DNA of 64,000 bases, from the NCBI GenBank assembly GCA_963924555.1, contig OZ004598.1, positions 3,682,501-3,746,500 on the forward strand. Direction: 5' to 3'. The first letter of the stretch is position 1; each line of letters begins with the position of its first letter. This stretch comes from Crambe crambe (Eukaryota > Porifera > Demospongiae > Poecilosclerida > Crambeidae). The position numbers and the translations under genes were made by a program. Of the stretch, positions 47,901 to 58,929 are shown piece by piece. A model generated the notes under the pieces. It had not been told where the DNA came from and did no database searches. It saw only the letters and a program-made list of their open reading frames with translations.

Positions 47901-50900
47901 TAAACTTATCAGTAGTAGCTATTCCTATTTTTGCATATACCAGGTAGTGGGGTAAGGGTTATAGGGAGATAGATTCCTCCTTACACAAATAATTACTTCA
48001 TAGGATAACATTGTCTTCAGAATCGACTTTGAGCACACCATTCCACCAGTATCTGTAGTATCTTCTGCTCCAAAAAATCATTTACTTTTTCTCCCTGAAT
48101 CTCTCATGGATCATGCCGATGATAAAAAACGTTCTACTACTTCTGAGACTGAAAATGTTGAGGAGATGAAGGAAAATGAGGCACTGATGAAGCAGCAAGA
48201 GAAACTTATGGCAGAAGTAGAGAAATCTAAGAGAGCTACTGATAAAAAGCATCCTACTTCTCAAAATTCAGAATTAGAGAAGTTGAGAGCAGATAGAATT
48301 AAAATGGGACAGCAAGTAAGCATGGTGGATGATGCAGCGAAAATCAAGAGAGCTAAAGATTTGCAACAACAAAGTAGCTTTGATGAAGCTAATAATCAAG
48401 TTTATCAGCACCATCAAGACCGTCAACGCCGTGAAGAAAATCGTATTTATGATGAGATTTCAGATCTTCGCCCTGACCCTCAGGGCTGGAAGAGTCATCC
48501 TGATGCAGAAAATCGTCAGGCACTTCATGGAGCTAATTATGAGAACAGATTTCCACAAGGTCCTTCATACCAACGATGCCATGATGGTATTGATAATCAC
48601 CGTCCGAAACCACAGCAACCCATGCCAAGAGCTGCTCCTCCTCAACAGCCGTATGATAAGCATGCTGATTCAGCCAGCCCAAGAGATTCTGCATCAACTT
48701 ATCAATCTTATGATCATGATGCTAATCTTGCACATACCATGCAAGATCCTTCAACTAATACACACAAGGATGAAAATATCGTGGCAAAAACTGGTGGTGG
48801 TGGTGGTGGCGGCTTGTATAACCACAACTTGGAAGTCGGTTCTCTCGTACAGATGAAATCAAATGACACTAATCCAAGATATGGCACAATTAAATGGATA
48901 GGGAACATGGATAATGTCCAGGGAACCATTGCTGGCATAGAACTGGTAAATCAATTACAATGTTTTCATGGTTAAGAGTAGCTTTCATAGGTTCCAAGCA
49001 CATGTACATAGTATTTAGCTCCCCTATACTAAGTTCTAACATCTGTAGTGCTTGAATAGACAGTATAATAATTATCCAATTTCGAACACAGCACTCGACA
49101 TAATACTAGGGACTATTGTACATTATTTTTTATATTACACATTCACTTTGTTATGCTAAATAACAGGATGAAGAAATGGATGGCTGCACTGATGGAACTT
49201 TTGAACGAACTGGTAAGAAATTTTTCAATTGCCCTGAGCGTAAGGGTATCTACTATCCATTGGAAAGCCTGAAACCAGATGAAAGATATGCTACTGAAAT
49301 GGCTGTGGATGGAAACCGTAAGAATTCTAAACAGTATGTTGTGTTTCCTATTACTTCTGCATGTGTGTACTAATTTAGCACTGAGAAACGTCACTGAAGA
49401 AGTCGAACAAAATGTTTCTAACTTCATCATTGACCAATATCTTGGTGAAGGGAAGGGTATACAAGGTGACCAAAACTCCTGCTACTTGGATGCAACTGTA
49501 TTTGGACTGTTTGCTCTCAGTATTGATTTCGATGACATGTTTCTCCAGGGATCCCAAGATCCCAACAATACTATAGGCCAAATCCTATGGAAGAATATCG
49601 TCAATCCTCTGAGGATGTAAGGAACTTGATACCCTATTGATTCATCCTTAATTTTTTTTTTTTTTTTTTGGATGGTACAGGCATGGAGTGGTGAAATTTG
49701 AATCGGTTATGAAATTACGAAAAGAATTAGAATCTTTGGGGAGAATGAAGGGAATCACTAAAGATGAAAAAGGTCTGTGTATTGTCAATCTGAAAAAAAA
49801 TTTTTTTTTTATTTCTTGATACCTAGATCCTGAAGAATTCCTGAATATGATGTTCAAGCATACTTTGCACACACAGCCTTTCATAAGTATCAGGTATATA
49901 CTTCTAAATAGTGCCCGCCCACTAGCATCATTACATTGTTTTAAATAGTGCCCGCTATCCTTCTTATGTTATGCTGTCTACATAATATCATACTGCCACA
50001 GGCGCCCCTTTGGTGTGGAGCAGGAGTATTTTGTGCAGCTTTTCTTTGAGATGGATGAATCTATGAGTGTACCAACAATTAGTGATTTATTGAAGAGAAT
50101 GTTCCATGAGCAGCAAATTTCCTTCACTGAAGTATGTCTGTAAAACCTGCAGCATTTAAGTGATACAAAAAAAACCTAGCTCCCTGTGGGTTATCCAGAA
50201 GGTGTGCGTTATTAAGACATTTACCTGTATATGGCTATTAGTGAGAGTGTCGGTAAAGCAGCAAGAGGGCATGCATCTTCCTGAAATCTTAATGTAATGT
50301 ACTAAATTGGCTGAGCATTATGGTAGGTTCTGTCTGCACATGTCTGGATACTGCAGTAAGTAAACTTGGTAACCATTTATATTACTAGTTTCATGCCCTC
50401 TTGCTACTTTGTGGCTTGTTACACCCTTGCTATTACAGTGAAACCTCCGAATAATGGGCACACTTGGGACCCAACCTTTTGTAGAAATACTTTAGATAGT
50501 CCTTTGTTGAGAGGTTTGTCCTCCTTCTGGAGTGTCCTTTATTGATGTTATGTATAGGTACCATCCAAGCTGCTTATTCAAGTGCCACGATTTGGGAAGA
50601 AGTTCAAGACTTTTCAAAAAATTATTCCGTCAGAACTCCTGAATGTTGCCGATGTTGTGGACCTTGAGATTCCATGTAGGTTTAGATATGTTTCTATAGC
50701 CACAAAACCATCATAGTTTGTGTATTTCATAGATATATGCCATATATGTGGGGAAAAAGCTCTAAAACTTTGTGGTGACTGTATGAGTGACTTCCAATCA
50801 AGAGATCCTGTTGTGCACTTTTGTGAAGATTGTTGTGAAAAGGTGCATCAACATCCAAATCGGAAAGATCATCATCATGGGTGGTGTGAGGAAATGGACA

Positions 50901-51842
50901 ACTTGCAGCAAGTATCCAACCTTGAGCTCCTGTCTGTCATTTGCATTGAGACTAGCCATTATGTCTGCTTCACAAGACGTGATAATCGATGGATTTTCTT
51001 TGACAGCATGGCCAACAGAGTCTGTAAGCAGTTTATTAGCTGCATGAGGTTGCTATAGTTTAGAACATACAGTGCTTCCAGCTAAAAGAGTCCATTTTTG
51101 CCACTAATTTAAATTTTAGTTGTCTTCTAGAGTCAAAGCTAATTACACAAGACTGGTCTATAATAAACTCCTCCTATAGCCACTCCCCCAATTTATTTCT
51201 AATTATGATGGAAAGAATATGTTCCCTAAAACCTAAAACAATGAAGAAATATGGTATGGTTCTTAACTGTCATTCCTAAAATATTTTTATTACTTCGAAG
51301 TTTACATCATTACTCAAGATTTTTATTAGCTCTAACTTGGTGCCAACAAGGATTTCATTTAGCAAAAGCCTTCTTGCAAAACATGGTTTCTTAACTCCCC
51401 AAAGAAACAGTTCCTGTCTGTTTACTCTTTAAGCTATAATAGCTACATGTCGATCTGATTGGTCAAACCTTGAACATAATAATTATTAATAAGCTTATAT
51501 TAGGGCTCAATAATTAATTTAGAAAGTGTGAGGACATTTCGTCAGACTAATCACAAAAATGTCACCCTTGCTCTCAGGGCATACTTTTTTATGGTTGCTA
51601 TGGCTATGCTCTAAATAATAGTTTAATTAAAGGCATTTCTATCTCATTTGCTAGATGACAAGTATAATATCCCAAAAGTGAACGAGTGTACTGCTGACCT
51701 TAATGAATGGGTGTATCCAAAGGAGGGAGATATTAATCGTCTCCTCAAGACTCCACCTCGTGAACTTCCTGAACTTGTTCGTCGTTTCACCCAGGACATT
51801 TATATGTGTGTGTATGTTCAGCCTGACTTAGGAATGTATTGA
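44944..51842 (+). CDS. CYLD: CYLD-type deubiquitinase, 1040 aa, three CAP-Gly modules, catalytic residues intact
   Basis: Eleven exons: 44944-45393, 47087-47542, 48004-48945, 49167-49317, 49379-49616, 49681-49772, 49827-49893, 50002-50131, 50558-50675, 50733-51023, 51655-51842, giving 1041 codons in consistent phase. Modules: CAP-Gly 1 about residues 99-190 (GKYGTTDGTF), CAP-Gly 2 about 267-330 (IGQRVKFYDK), a coiled-coil/Gln-rich linker with YDEISDLRPDPQGW, and CAP-Gly 3 about 580-660 (LEVGSLVQM, YGTIKWIG, GCTDGTF). The USP domain follows with GIQGDQNSCYLD (Cys701), a CHICG...FCEDCC zinc finger, ETSHYV (His957) and FFDSM (Asp972). Human CYLD has 956 aa and the same order, so this is the better match to the vertebrate gene. 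In vertebrates CAP-Gly 3 binds NEMO. The first intron carries a repeat of about 1 kb. Confidence 0.94.
45541..46690. repeat. Composite repeat with hairpin end, in intron 1 of the plus-strand CYLD
   Basis: It begins with the small palindrome AGAGAGTGCGCTAGCACTCTCT and continues through GTAGGGATGGCGGGTC and GGCACCTAGAGGCTGATC. It ends with a palindrome of two arms of about 110 bp (46387-46665, arms GCGCAAAAAATTTCC and GTAGGGATAGCC). Most of it recurs in inverse orientation at 58930-60726. There is no coding capacity. Confidence 0.7.
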
Positions 51843-52216
51843 GCAAACTTGTTTATCCAGGCTTTAATTTTTGCCTCACTTTTTTTGTGATTAAAAAAAA
51901 AATTTTTTTTAATGTTCATTGTGAATATCAAGGTGACTAGAACTCCAACTACTTGATGTTTGAACTACACTATTACTCTCAGCATTGATTTCATTGACAA
52001 GATCCCACATCCTCTGGCAATGTAAGATTGTGTAGGCATGGAGTGGTTTAAGTTAGTCTGTAAAATTAAGAGTTGGAATCAAGTTGGTGGCTAATATGAT
52101 GTTACGTAGCTTTTCCGTTATTTTGGTCTACAATGCTGGAGAACTATTGGAGAAGAAGAATGAACTCTATACATAGCTAAAACCATAAAAGATAGGAAAA
52201 AAGACCAGGAACAAGT

Positions 52217-52505
52217 AAGGGAAAAAGCATTTCGTGAAATGAAAAAAGATGTAGGGATGACCACTGCTCAAAAAAGTAAGGAAACAAGAAGGATGAAAAT
52301 GGGATCAATCTTTGTTCTGTATATCCAGCCAACAATCCCTACATATACGTACATTACCTGAAGCTACCCGACGTATATGTAGGGATTGTTGGCTGGATAT
52401 ACAGAACAAAGATTGATCCCATTTCCATCCTTCTTGTTTCCTTACTTTTTTGAGCAGTGGTCATCCCTACATCTTTTTTCATTTCACGAAATGCTTTTTC
52501 CCTTA
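52217..52505. mobile_element. Long-hairpin MITE, about 290 bp
   Basis: Arms of about 130 bp run from AAGGGAAAAAGCATTTCG to the complement ending at 52505, around a short centre near 52360-52378. The arms are nearly identical, which suggests a recent copy. It is inserted in the CYLD pseudogene block. A single arm is found at 31196-31375. Confidence 0.8.
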
Positions 52506-53026
52506 TAATCATAGTCTCAAGCCTGCATTGATCAAAAATTAATTAATCATAGCTACTCATGGACCAGAAGTGGATCGTGTCGTGCATACCTCTTGCCACT
52601 GAGAAGCGGCACGAGGGTATGCAATATTTTGAGCTCTTAATGTAATGTAAGATGTTATAGTAGGCTCTATTCACACATATCAGATACTGCAATAAAACTT
52701 AGTGTTTTGACATCTACACTAGTTCCATGCCCTTTTGCCACTTATGCTCTTGCTATTACAGTGGAGGGGTTGTATGTTACACAAAGGGTCCTTTTGTTGA
52801 GAGGTTTGTCCTCTTTTGGAGCGTCTTTTGTTGGAGGCTTCACTGTACTATGTATAGGTACCATCCACAAGCTGCTTATTCAAGTCCCATGATTTGGGGG
52901 AAAATTATTCCTTTAGAACTCCTGAATGTTGCCACTGTTGTGGACCTTGAGATTCCATGTAGGTTAAATGTCATAAAATTAAACCATCAGTTGTTTATGT
53001 ATTTCATTGATTAATTATAGCTATGT

Positions 53027-53051
53027 GGGGGGGGGGGGGGGGGGGGGGGGG
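53027..53051. repeat. Homopolymer of 25 G
   Basis: Pure G run within the exon-10 relic of the CYLD pseudogene. The length may be uncertain because such runs assemble poorly. Confidence 0.9.
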
Positions 53052-53889
53052 AAGCTGCAAGAATTTGTGATGACTGTACGACCTATCAAGAGATCCTGTC
53101 ATCCACTTTTGTAAAGATTGCTGTGAAAAGGTGCATGAACACCCAAATTGGAAAGTCCATCGTCATGGGTGGTGTGAGGAAATGGACAAAGGTAATCGAG
53201 TAGCTATCCAAACTTGAGCTCCTGTCTGTCATTTGTATTGAGACTAACCACTATGTCTGCTTCACAAGATATTATAATCAATGGATTTTCTTTGACAACA
53301 TGGCTAACAGAGTCTGTAAGCAGTTTACTAGGTTGCTATTTCGTATTTAGTGATTGGTCAGTTAGAGGATATGACTTGTGTAGTGTCCTCACTAAACTTA
53401 CTGTAAAATTTGAACATATTTAGCTATTAAGCTTACATTAGCTCTCAGGGCATAGTTTTTATGGTGAGATTGTATATTGCTATGGCTATGTAGACACCTT
53501 GACCAATAAAGACGGCAACGAGTGTGGCTTGCAATTCATTTTCTATCTTACTTGCTGTATAACATCCCAAAAGTGGAAGAGTGTACAGCTGACCTCAATG
53601 AATGGGTTGTATCCAAAGGATGGAGATATCTCTCGTCTCCTCAAGACATCGCCTCGTGAACTTCCTGAACTTGTTCGTCGTTTCACCCAGGACATTTATA
53701 TGTGTGTGTATGTTCAGCCTGATGTAGAAATGTATTGAGCTAACTTGTTTATCCAGGGTTTAATTTTTGCCTCATTTTTTTGTGGTTAATTTAATGTTCA
53801 TTGTGGTGCATGGAAATAGCTATATACAAGGTGACCAGAATTCCAACTACTTAGCTGTTTGGACTATCTCTAGCTCTCATCATCTAAGT

Positions 53890-54890
53890 CAAAGTCAAAG
53901 TTCATTGCAAAGACCCAAGTGGGCATATAACAAAATATGAGATACAGGGTTCAAGTTTGAAATAGTTTAGTGAAATGACATAATTGGTTGATGTGACAGA
54001 TGAAAGCTCTCGGAGGAGTTCTTTGCTGCTGAGGTGGCAGTTTGTGTGAGTGTTGAGGATGTGGCTGAGCAGGGAGTCTCTGCAGATGTCCTCTCTCACA
54101 TAAGGGGCAATCATGCATGGCATGGGGTGGGAATGTAATCACCCATAAGAGATTCCTCAGCCCTTTGATGCACCTGGCACTGTTGTCTAGCACAAGGTCC
54201 CATAATCGTGGCCATCCAATTTCACTCTCCACCTCCACCACAATGCCCTTCTTTCATGCTTGCACGATCCTTTGAACTTATGTCCTCCTTAATTTTGCGT
54301 GGGTGGGGACAGGAATCAGTTCCTTCTTTAAGGATAGCTGATGTGAAATCTGTTCCAAAGTAATGCTCCAGGTCCCTACATTCCCGAACTAGGCAGGTAT
54401 ATAGAGTTGATGTCATCTGAGAGTGATGCTAAAGTCTGGGCACTCACAGCCTCATTGGTGAGATTTTCTGAAGGAAGTTCAATTTCCTTGTGAGGCACAG
54501 TGCTCTGGCAGATCTCTGTCCAGCTGCTATGCACGCTGGGGTGTTTGAATACCATTGTGGGAGCTTCAGGAGTCTCTTGCTGAGTTCTCCAAGGAAGGAG
54601 TCTAGTACTTGTATCGAGTTCTGTGAGAGGCACCAATTCTCTGCACCATAGAGTAGGATGGGTAGGATGCATGTGTCCACCATTGACCTTCCAGATAAAG
54701 GTGACAAGTCTCCCTGGAAGAGGCCCATACTGCCATACGCAAAGAAGGACTTCCTTGCCTTTGAGACATTATATTCCACTGATGGCTTAGCAGAGAGGTC
54801 GTGGTTCCATTGATAACCAAGCGGTTCCACTTGCCTGGAGGACTTCCCCCCCTCAATGTTGTTCTGACAGAAAGCACTTACGCATGCCAT
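53890..54890 (-). mobile_element. 5'-truncated LINE, C-terminal end of the reverse-transcriptase ORF
   Basis: The minus strand at 54890-54444 reads GRSMVDTCILPILLYGAENW and LGELSKRLLKLPQWYSNTP, the post-RT connection region common to LINEs of sponges and corals. The continuation (SAQTLASLSDDIN, then CLVRECRDLE, ILKEGTDSCP, then WDLVLDNSARCIKGLRNL and FPPHAMHDCPLC) lies in successive other frames, so at least two frameshifts have occurred. The endonuclease and RT core are absent. The fragment sits directly upstream of the kinase-CYLD fusion gene. Confidence 0.8.
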
Positions 54891-54985
54891 GCGCGTGCGC
54901 GCATAGGCGCAGTGGCCTAGCCTAGCGCCTATGGCCTAGCGCGCGCCTAGCGCCTAGCGCCTGACGGCGGCGACCCTTTACCTCC
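54891..54985. repeat. GC-rich tract with GCGCCTAGC tandem units
   Basis: Short units of GCGCCTAG and GGCCTAGC repeat several times, followed by GGCGGCGACC. The composition is far from the AT-rich surroundings. It lies 45-140 bp upstream of the kinase ATG and may be a CpG-rich promoter or a tandem expansion. Confidence 0.6.
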
Positions 54986-55030
54986 TTTTTCTTGGGGGTG
55001 GGGAAAAGGAGGCGGTGCCGCCAGACTACC

Positions 55031-57113
55031 ATGGGTGGGCAAGCTAGCTCTATGGATTCAGCTGCAGAAATTTTGCGCTGCGGTACTGTTGAAATCTATA
55101 CTGGGGAGAAACTGGGCGAGGGAGCCTATGGCAGGGTCTGCAGGGCCAAATATGGTCAGCTTCCTTGCGCTGTCAAACTTCTTCACAATCACCTGTTCTA
55201 TTCAGAGGTTTTCACTAAGAAATTCGAGGAAGAGTGTGAATTTCTCAGCACCATCAGACATCCGAATATTGTTCAGTATCTAGACACTATAAAAATTCCT
55301 AACTCAACAAACCCTGCTCTCCTGATGGAGCTAATGGATGAAAGCCTCACCAAATTCCTGGAACGGTCTAATGGCCCCCTCCCTTACTATTCCCAAGTCA
55401 ACATCTGCTATGATGTAGCACTTGCCCTAGCCTACCTCCATAACAAAGGCATCATCCATAGGGATCTCTCGGGCAACAACGTCTTACTGATTGATGAAGG
55501 CAGCAGGGCAAAAGTGACTGACTTCGGGATGTCTAAACTGGTAGATATGAATCCACGTGCGACTGCCAAGACCCTCACTAAAGTTCCAGGAACGTCAGTC
55601 TACATGCCTCCAGAAGCACTGATAGAAAAGCCGAGCTATTCCAACAAACTAGATTGTTTCTCCCATGGAGTGCTCACCATTCACATTATAACAAGGAACT
55701 TTCCTGACCCTGGTGATGCATACAAGTCTGTGGGTAACAGTAGATATCCTACTGGACAAATATCAGTGCAATTTCCAGAAAGTGAGCGTCGTAAGAAGGA
55801 TATCGATCTGATTAAGCCCGATCATCCCCTCCGCCCTATTGCATTGCAATGCATTAAAAACAGGAAAAAAAAGAGACCATCATCTGATGAACTGTGTGGT
55901 CAGCTAGCTTCTTTAAAGAAGGGTGAAAGGTACACACGCAGTAAAGATCAGAACAACAATCGAATAAAAGAATTACAGCTAGATCTTATTAAAAAAGAGC
56001 AGGAAATCCAATCACAAAAAGAAGAATTGAAGGAGGCAATGAAAAAGAAGGAAGAGGCTATCAAGATGAAAGATGAAGAAATAAATGAAAAAAACCAAAT
56101 CATTCAAAAGCAAGCACGCATGGATCAGTATGGCATGCTACACCATGATGACAGTCCTATTGCAAGCTTTACTATGCATACCACATCCATGCCGAAAACT
56201 ATGCCAATTCAACGAACATTCAAGTATGAACATGAAAGATATGCTACCGAAATGGCTTTGGATGGAAACCGTAAGAGTTCTATATAGTGTGTTGTATTTC
56301 CTATTACTTTCTTTTACACATATGTACCATTTTTAGCACTGAGAGATGTCATTGAAGAAGTCCCAGAAAATGTTTCTAATATCATCGTTGACAAATATCT
56401 TGGTGATGGGAAGGGTATACAAGGTGACCAGAACTCCGGCTACTTGGATGCAACTGTATTTGGACTGTTCGCTCTCAGTATTGATTTTGACAACATGTTT
56501 CTCCAGGGATCCCAAGATCCCAACAATATTATAGGCCAAATCCTATGGAAGAATATTGTCAATCCTTTGAGGATGTAAGAAGCCCTACTGATTTCATCTT
56601 TATATATATGTATATATATTTTTGGGTGGTACAGGCATGGAGTGGTGAAATTTGAATCGGTTATGAAATTACGAAAGGAATTAGAATCTTTAGGGAGAAT
56701 GAAGGGAATCACTAAAGATGAAAAAGGTCTGTGCGCATATAAATTAACAAATACTTTTATTTCTTAACGATACCTAGATCCTGAAGAATTCCTGAATATA
56801 ATGTTCAAGCACACTTTGCACACAGAACCTTTCATAAGTATCAGGTACATAATTATTACAGTTGCATTGTTCTAAATAATGCCCATCATTAGCATCGTGA
56901 ACTCAAATCTTGCAGCTAGTCTATATAATGCAGTGCCTGCCATGCTGTCTATATCTTTATATCTGCAGGCGTCCCTTTGGTGTGGAACAGGAGTATTTCA
57001 TGCAGCTTTTCCTTTTCTTTGAGATGGATGAGTCGATCGTACCAACAATTAATGACTTACTGATGAGAATGTTCCATGAGCAGCAAATTTCCTTTACTGA
57101 AGTATGTATGTAA
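55031..57113 (+). CDS. Chimeric TKL-like kinase fused to catalytically dead CYLD domain
   Basis: The start is ATG 55031 in good context; upstream in-frame codons lack another ATG. MGGQASS fits an N-myristoylation signal (Gly2, Ser6). Kinase domain about residues 22-297: GEGAYGRV (29-36), Lys49, HRDLSGNN (143-150), DFG (164-166), MPPE (192-195), all key residues present. A coiled coil follows (about 310-362). Residues 401-413 (HERYATEMALDGN) are the end of CYLD exon 4, and the exon ends at 56270 in the same phase. CYLD-like exons follow: 56337-56574, 56635-56726, 56778-56844, 56969-57101. The catalytic motif reads NSGYLD, with Gly448 (codon 56438-56440) replacing Cys. Exons for the zinc finger, catalytic His and Asp are absent downstream. 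Reading past 57101 stops at 57113 (593 aa). Confidence 0.8.
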
Positions 57114-57290
57114 AACCTAGTTAGTGCTAGTAGCCACATGCAGTATTAAAGTGAAAAATTTTTTTTAGCTGAGCCAGCATATGACTCTGTCTGCAAATGT
57201 CTTGATATGGCAATAAGCTATTATTTTGCCATCCACACTAGTTCTATGCTCTATTGCTATTTTGCAGTTTGATATGCCCTTGCTATTACA

Positions 57291-57375
57291 GTGGAACCTC
57301 CGAATAAGGGACACACTTGGGACCCAACCTTTTGTTCTTTGTAGAGAGGTTGTCCTCTTTGGAGGCTACCGTACA
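57291..57375. repeat. GAACCTCC-type MITE copy
   Basis: CAGTGGAACCTCCGAATAAG opens it and GGAGGCTACCGTACAG closes it. The same insertion is found at the equivalent intron position of the intact CYLD (50437-50545), so it predates the gene duplication. Confidence 0.7.
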
Positions 57376-57469
57376 GCGGGATAATTTCGGTGGGGATAAA
57401 ATTTCAGTAATTTCGGTAATCAGTCTATCTATCAAAATTTTTCTATCAAATTTTTTTAAAGTTTAGTTG

Positions 57470-58080
57470 TTCTTTTCATTTGTACATTCAACGTTAACTA
57501 CAGCAGCGCATCTGTTGGAAGATTGTTCCACATTGATGTTGTCAACAGTAAAAGACATATTGGAAGCATTTTGTTTTCAAATGTGGTTGACAGAACTGGT
57601 TAAGCAGACAACCATCCCTATAAATTTTACGAACAAAGACATCACTTGGGAAATAAAGCAGACCTGTATGTATTTTGAACAGAGTGCATTGCTTCAGAAA
57701 CATTCTTCGGTTTCTCAGAGTAGGCAGTCCAGCTTTGTCTAGGAGATCATTATAGCCACAATCCCACTGACGCAGACACATCCTCAATGCAAACTTCTGG
57801 ACCTATTCTAGTTTTTCAATATTATTGACAAGGTGAGGGTCCCATACTTGAGCAGCATATTCCAGGTGAGGACGATATACAACTGTAGAAGACCCTCATT
57901 ATCCATATTCCCATAAAACCTCCAGTAGAGTAGGCCAATTAGTTTTCTAGCCTTTATTCACATGCAATCAACATGCTGCAACCATGTGAGATCAGATGTT
58001 AATGGTACACCCAGGTACTTGAATGAAGTAACATGCTGTAGACTTAGATTGTTTAAGCTGGTTCCACCTTAGGAACTTAC
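57470..58080 (-). mobile_element. LINE fragment, end of reverse transcriptase
   Basis: The minus strand contains FALRMCLRQWDCGYNDLL and GLPTLRNRRMFLKQCTLFK. Upstream, in broken frames, it reads FKYLGVPLTSDLTW, KARKLIGLLYWRFYG and VRPHLEYAAQVWDPHL. These are typical of the thumb/C-terminal part of a LINE RT, of a different lineage from the one at 53890. It is truncated at both ends, with internal stops. It lies where the fusion gene has lost its zinc-finger exons. Confidence 0.75.
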
Positions 58081-58241
58081 CTAACCTTCCTTCTTAGCTA
58101 GATTCCAAAAAGTCGCCATGATCGCAAAGAGGGCTATACCTGAAAAAATGAAGGCCAAAAAATAGGCAATATAAATGTAATATAAGTGTAATGGAGTATA
58201 AATGCGGTAAATAGACTCATTTAAAAACCTTGTCCGAAATT

Positions 58242-58268
58242 CTTTTTTTTTTTTTTTTTTTTTTTTTT
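58242..58268. repeat. Homopolymer T run
   Basis: A T run of about 25 bp, non-coding. It could be the A-tail of a minus-strand insertion, but no body could be assigned. Confidence 0.6.
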
Positions 58269-58929
58269 CATTTGGCAGAAACTCCAAAAGTGTGGTATGT
58301 TCACTTCTATGATGTAAGAATAGATTGTTTTTTAAAAAATAGATGATGGGAGTGAAGTAGGAATAGTATCTTGTACTTGATGATGGGTAAGGGTCACTTC
58401 ACTAAGTTCACTCTCTTGCATGCAGTTATAATACATATTCCAGCTCGATTTTTGGGCCATACTGCTTCGATGCTGCAGTACTTGGTTTTCATAATGAAGC
58501 TGCAGCTATAATAGCATCCCTACTTCACATTTTTATTTCGAAGAAATTTTTTGCATTCACTTGTTTGCATTCTTTTTCTTTGTGATTATGAAAATTGATA
58601 GACACTAAAGGCTTCCTTGATTGAACTAATGATCAGTATTTCATTCTGTTCAGGGAGGAGAGTTTGAAGGATGATCATCTGCAGTGTAATGGAGTACTGA
58701 AAGGAGTGAACATTTTAAAAAGTGAACAGCATTAGCTAATTGTTACATATGTGATCACTGAAATAATTATTGAGATGGTACGTACGTCTTGCTTGAGGGA
58801 GGAGTATGGGGAGTTTATGCATTTGGTGTAGTGATCATAATAGTGGATGCCATCAAATGGCCACATCCTGTGCAGGTGTTATATGAGGAGAACTGCTATT
58901 AATTGCCCCACCCCTTTTATGAGGTAATA

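Larger units (their letters stand above)
51930..53880 (+). pseudogene. Decayed partial duplication(s) of CYLD exons
   Basis: Recognisable, broken copies of the neighbouring gene appear in order: exons 5-6 (about 51930-52070, where the catalytic Cys position and following codons are scrambled and a stop occurs), exon 9 (about 52860-52970, with deletions in PRFG), exon 10 (about 53050-53335, interrupted by a 25-G run and deletions, though ETNHYV is still readable) and exon 11 (about 53565-53740, frameshifted). A further exon-5 scrap lies at about 53815-53880. Intron stretches are also shared with the parent genes, so this is segmental duplication and not retroposition. No long frame survives. 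Confidence 0.85.

Noticed and set aside
52707-53738. A fourth functional CYLD gene
   Set aside because: Exon copies are frameshifted, deleted and interrupted by a G run, with no continuous frame.
40071-54980. CGACCC(C/T)TTACC motif seen near 40075, 44290 and 54970 as a shared promoter element
   Set aside because: Three loosely similar short matches at different distances from starts are not better than chance in 64 kb.
54992-55030. Longer N-terminus for the kinase
   Set aside because: The first codon of that extension is TTG, and the sequence is GC-rich repeat; ATG 55031 has better context and a myristoylation motif.
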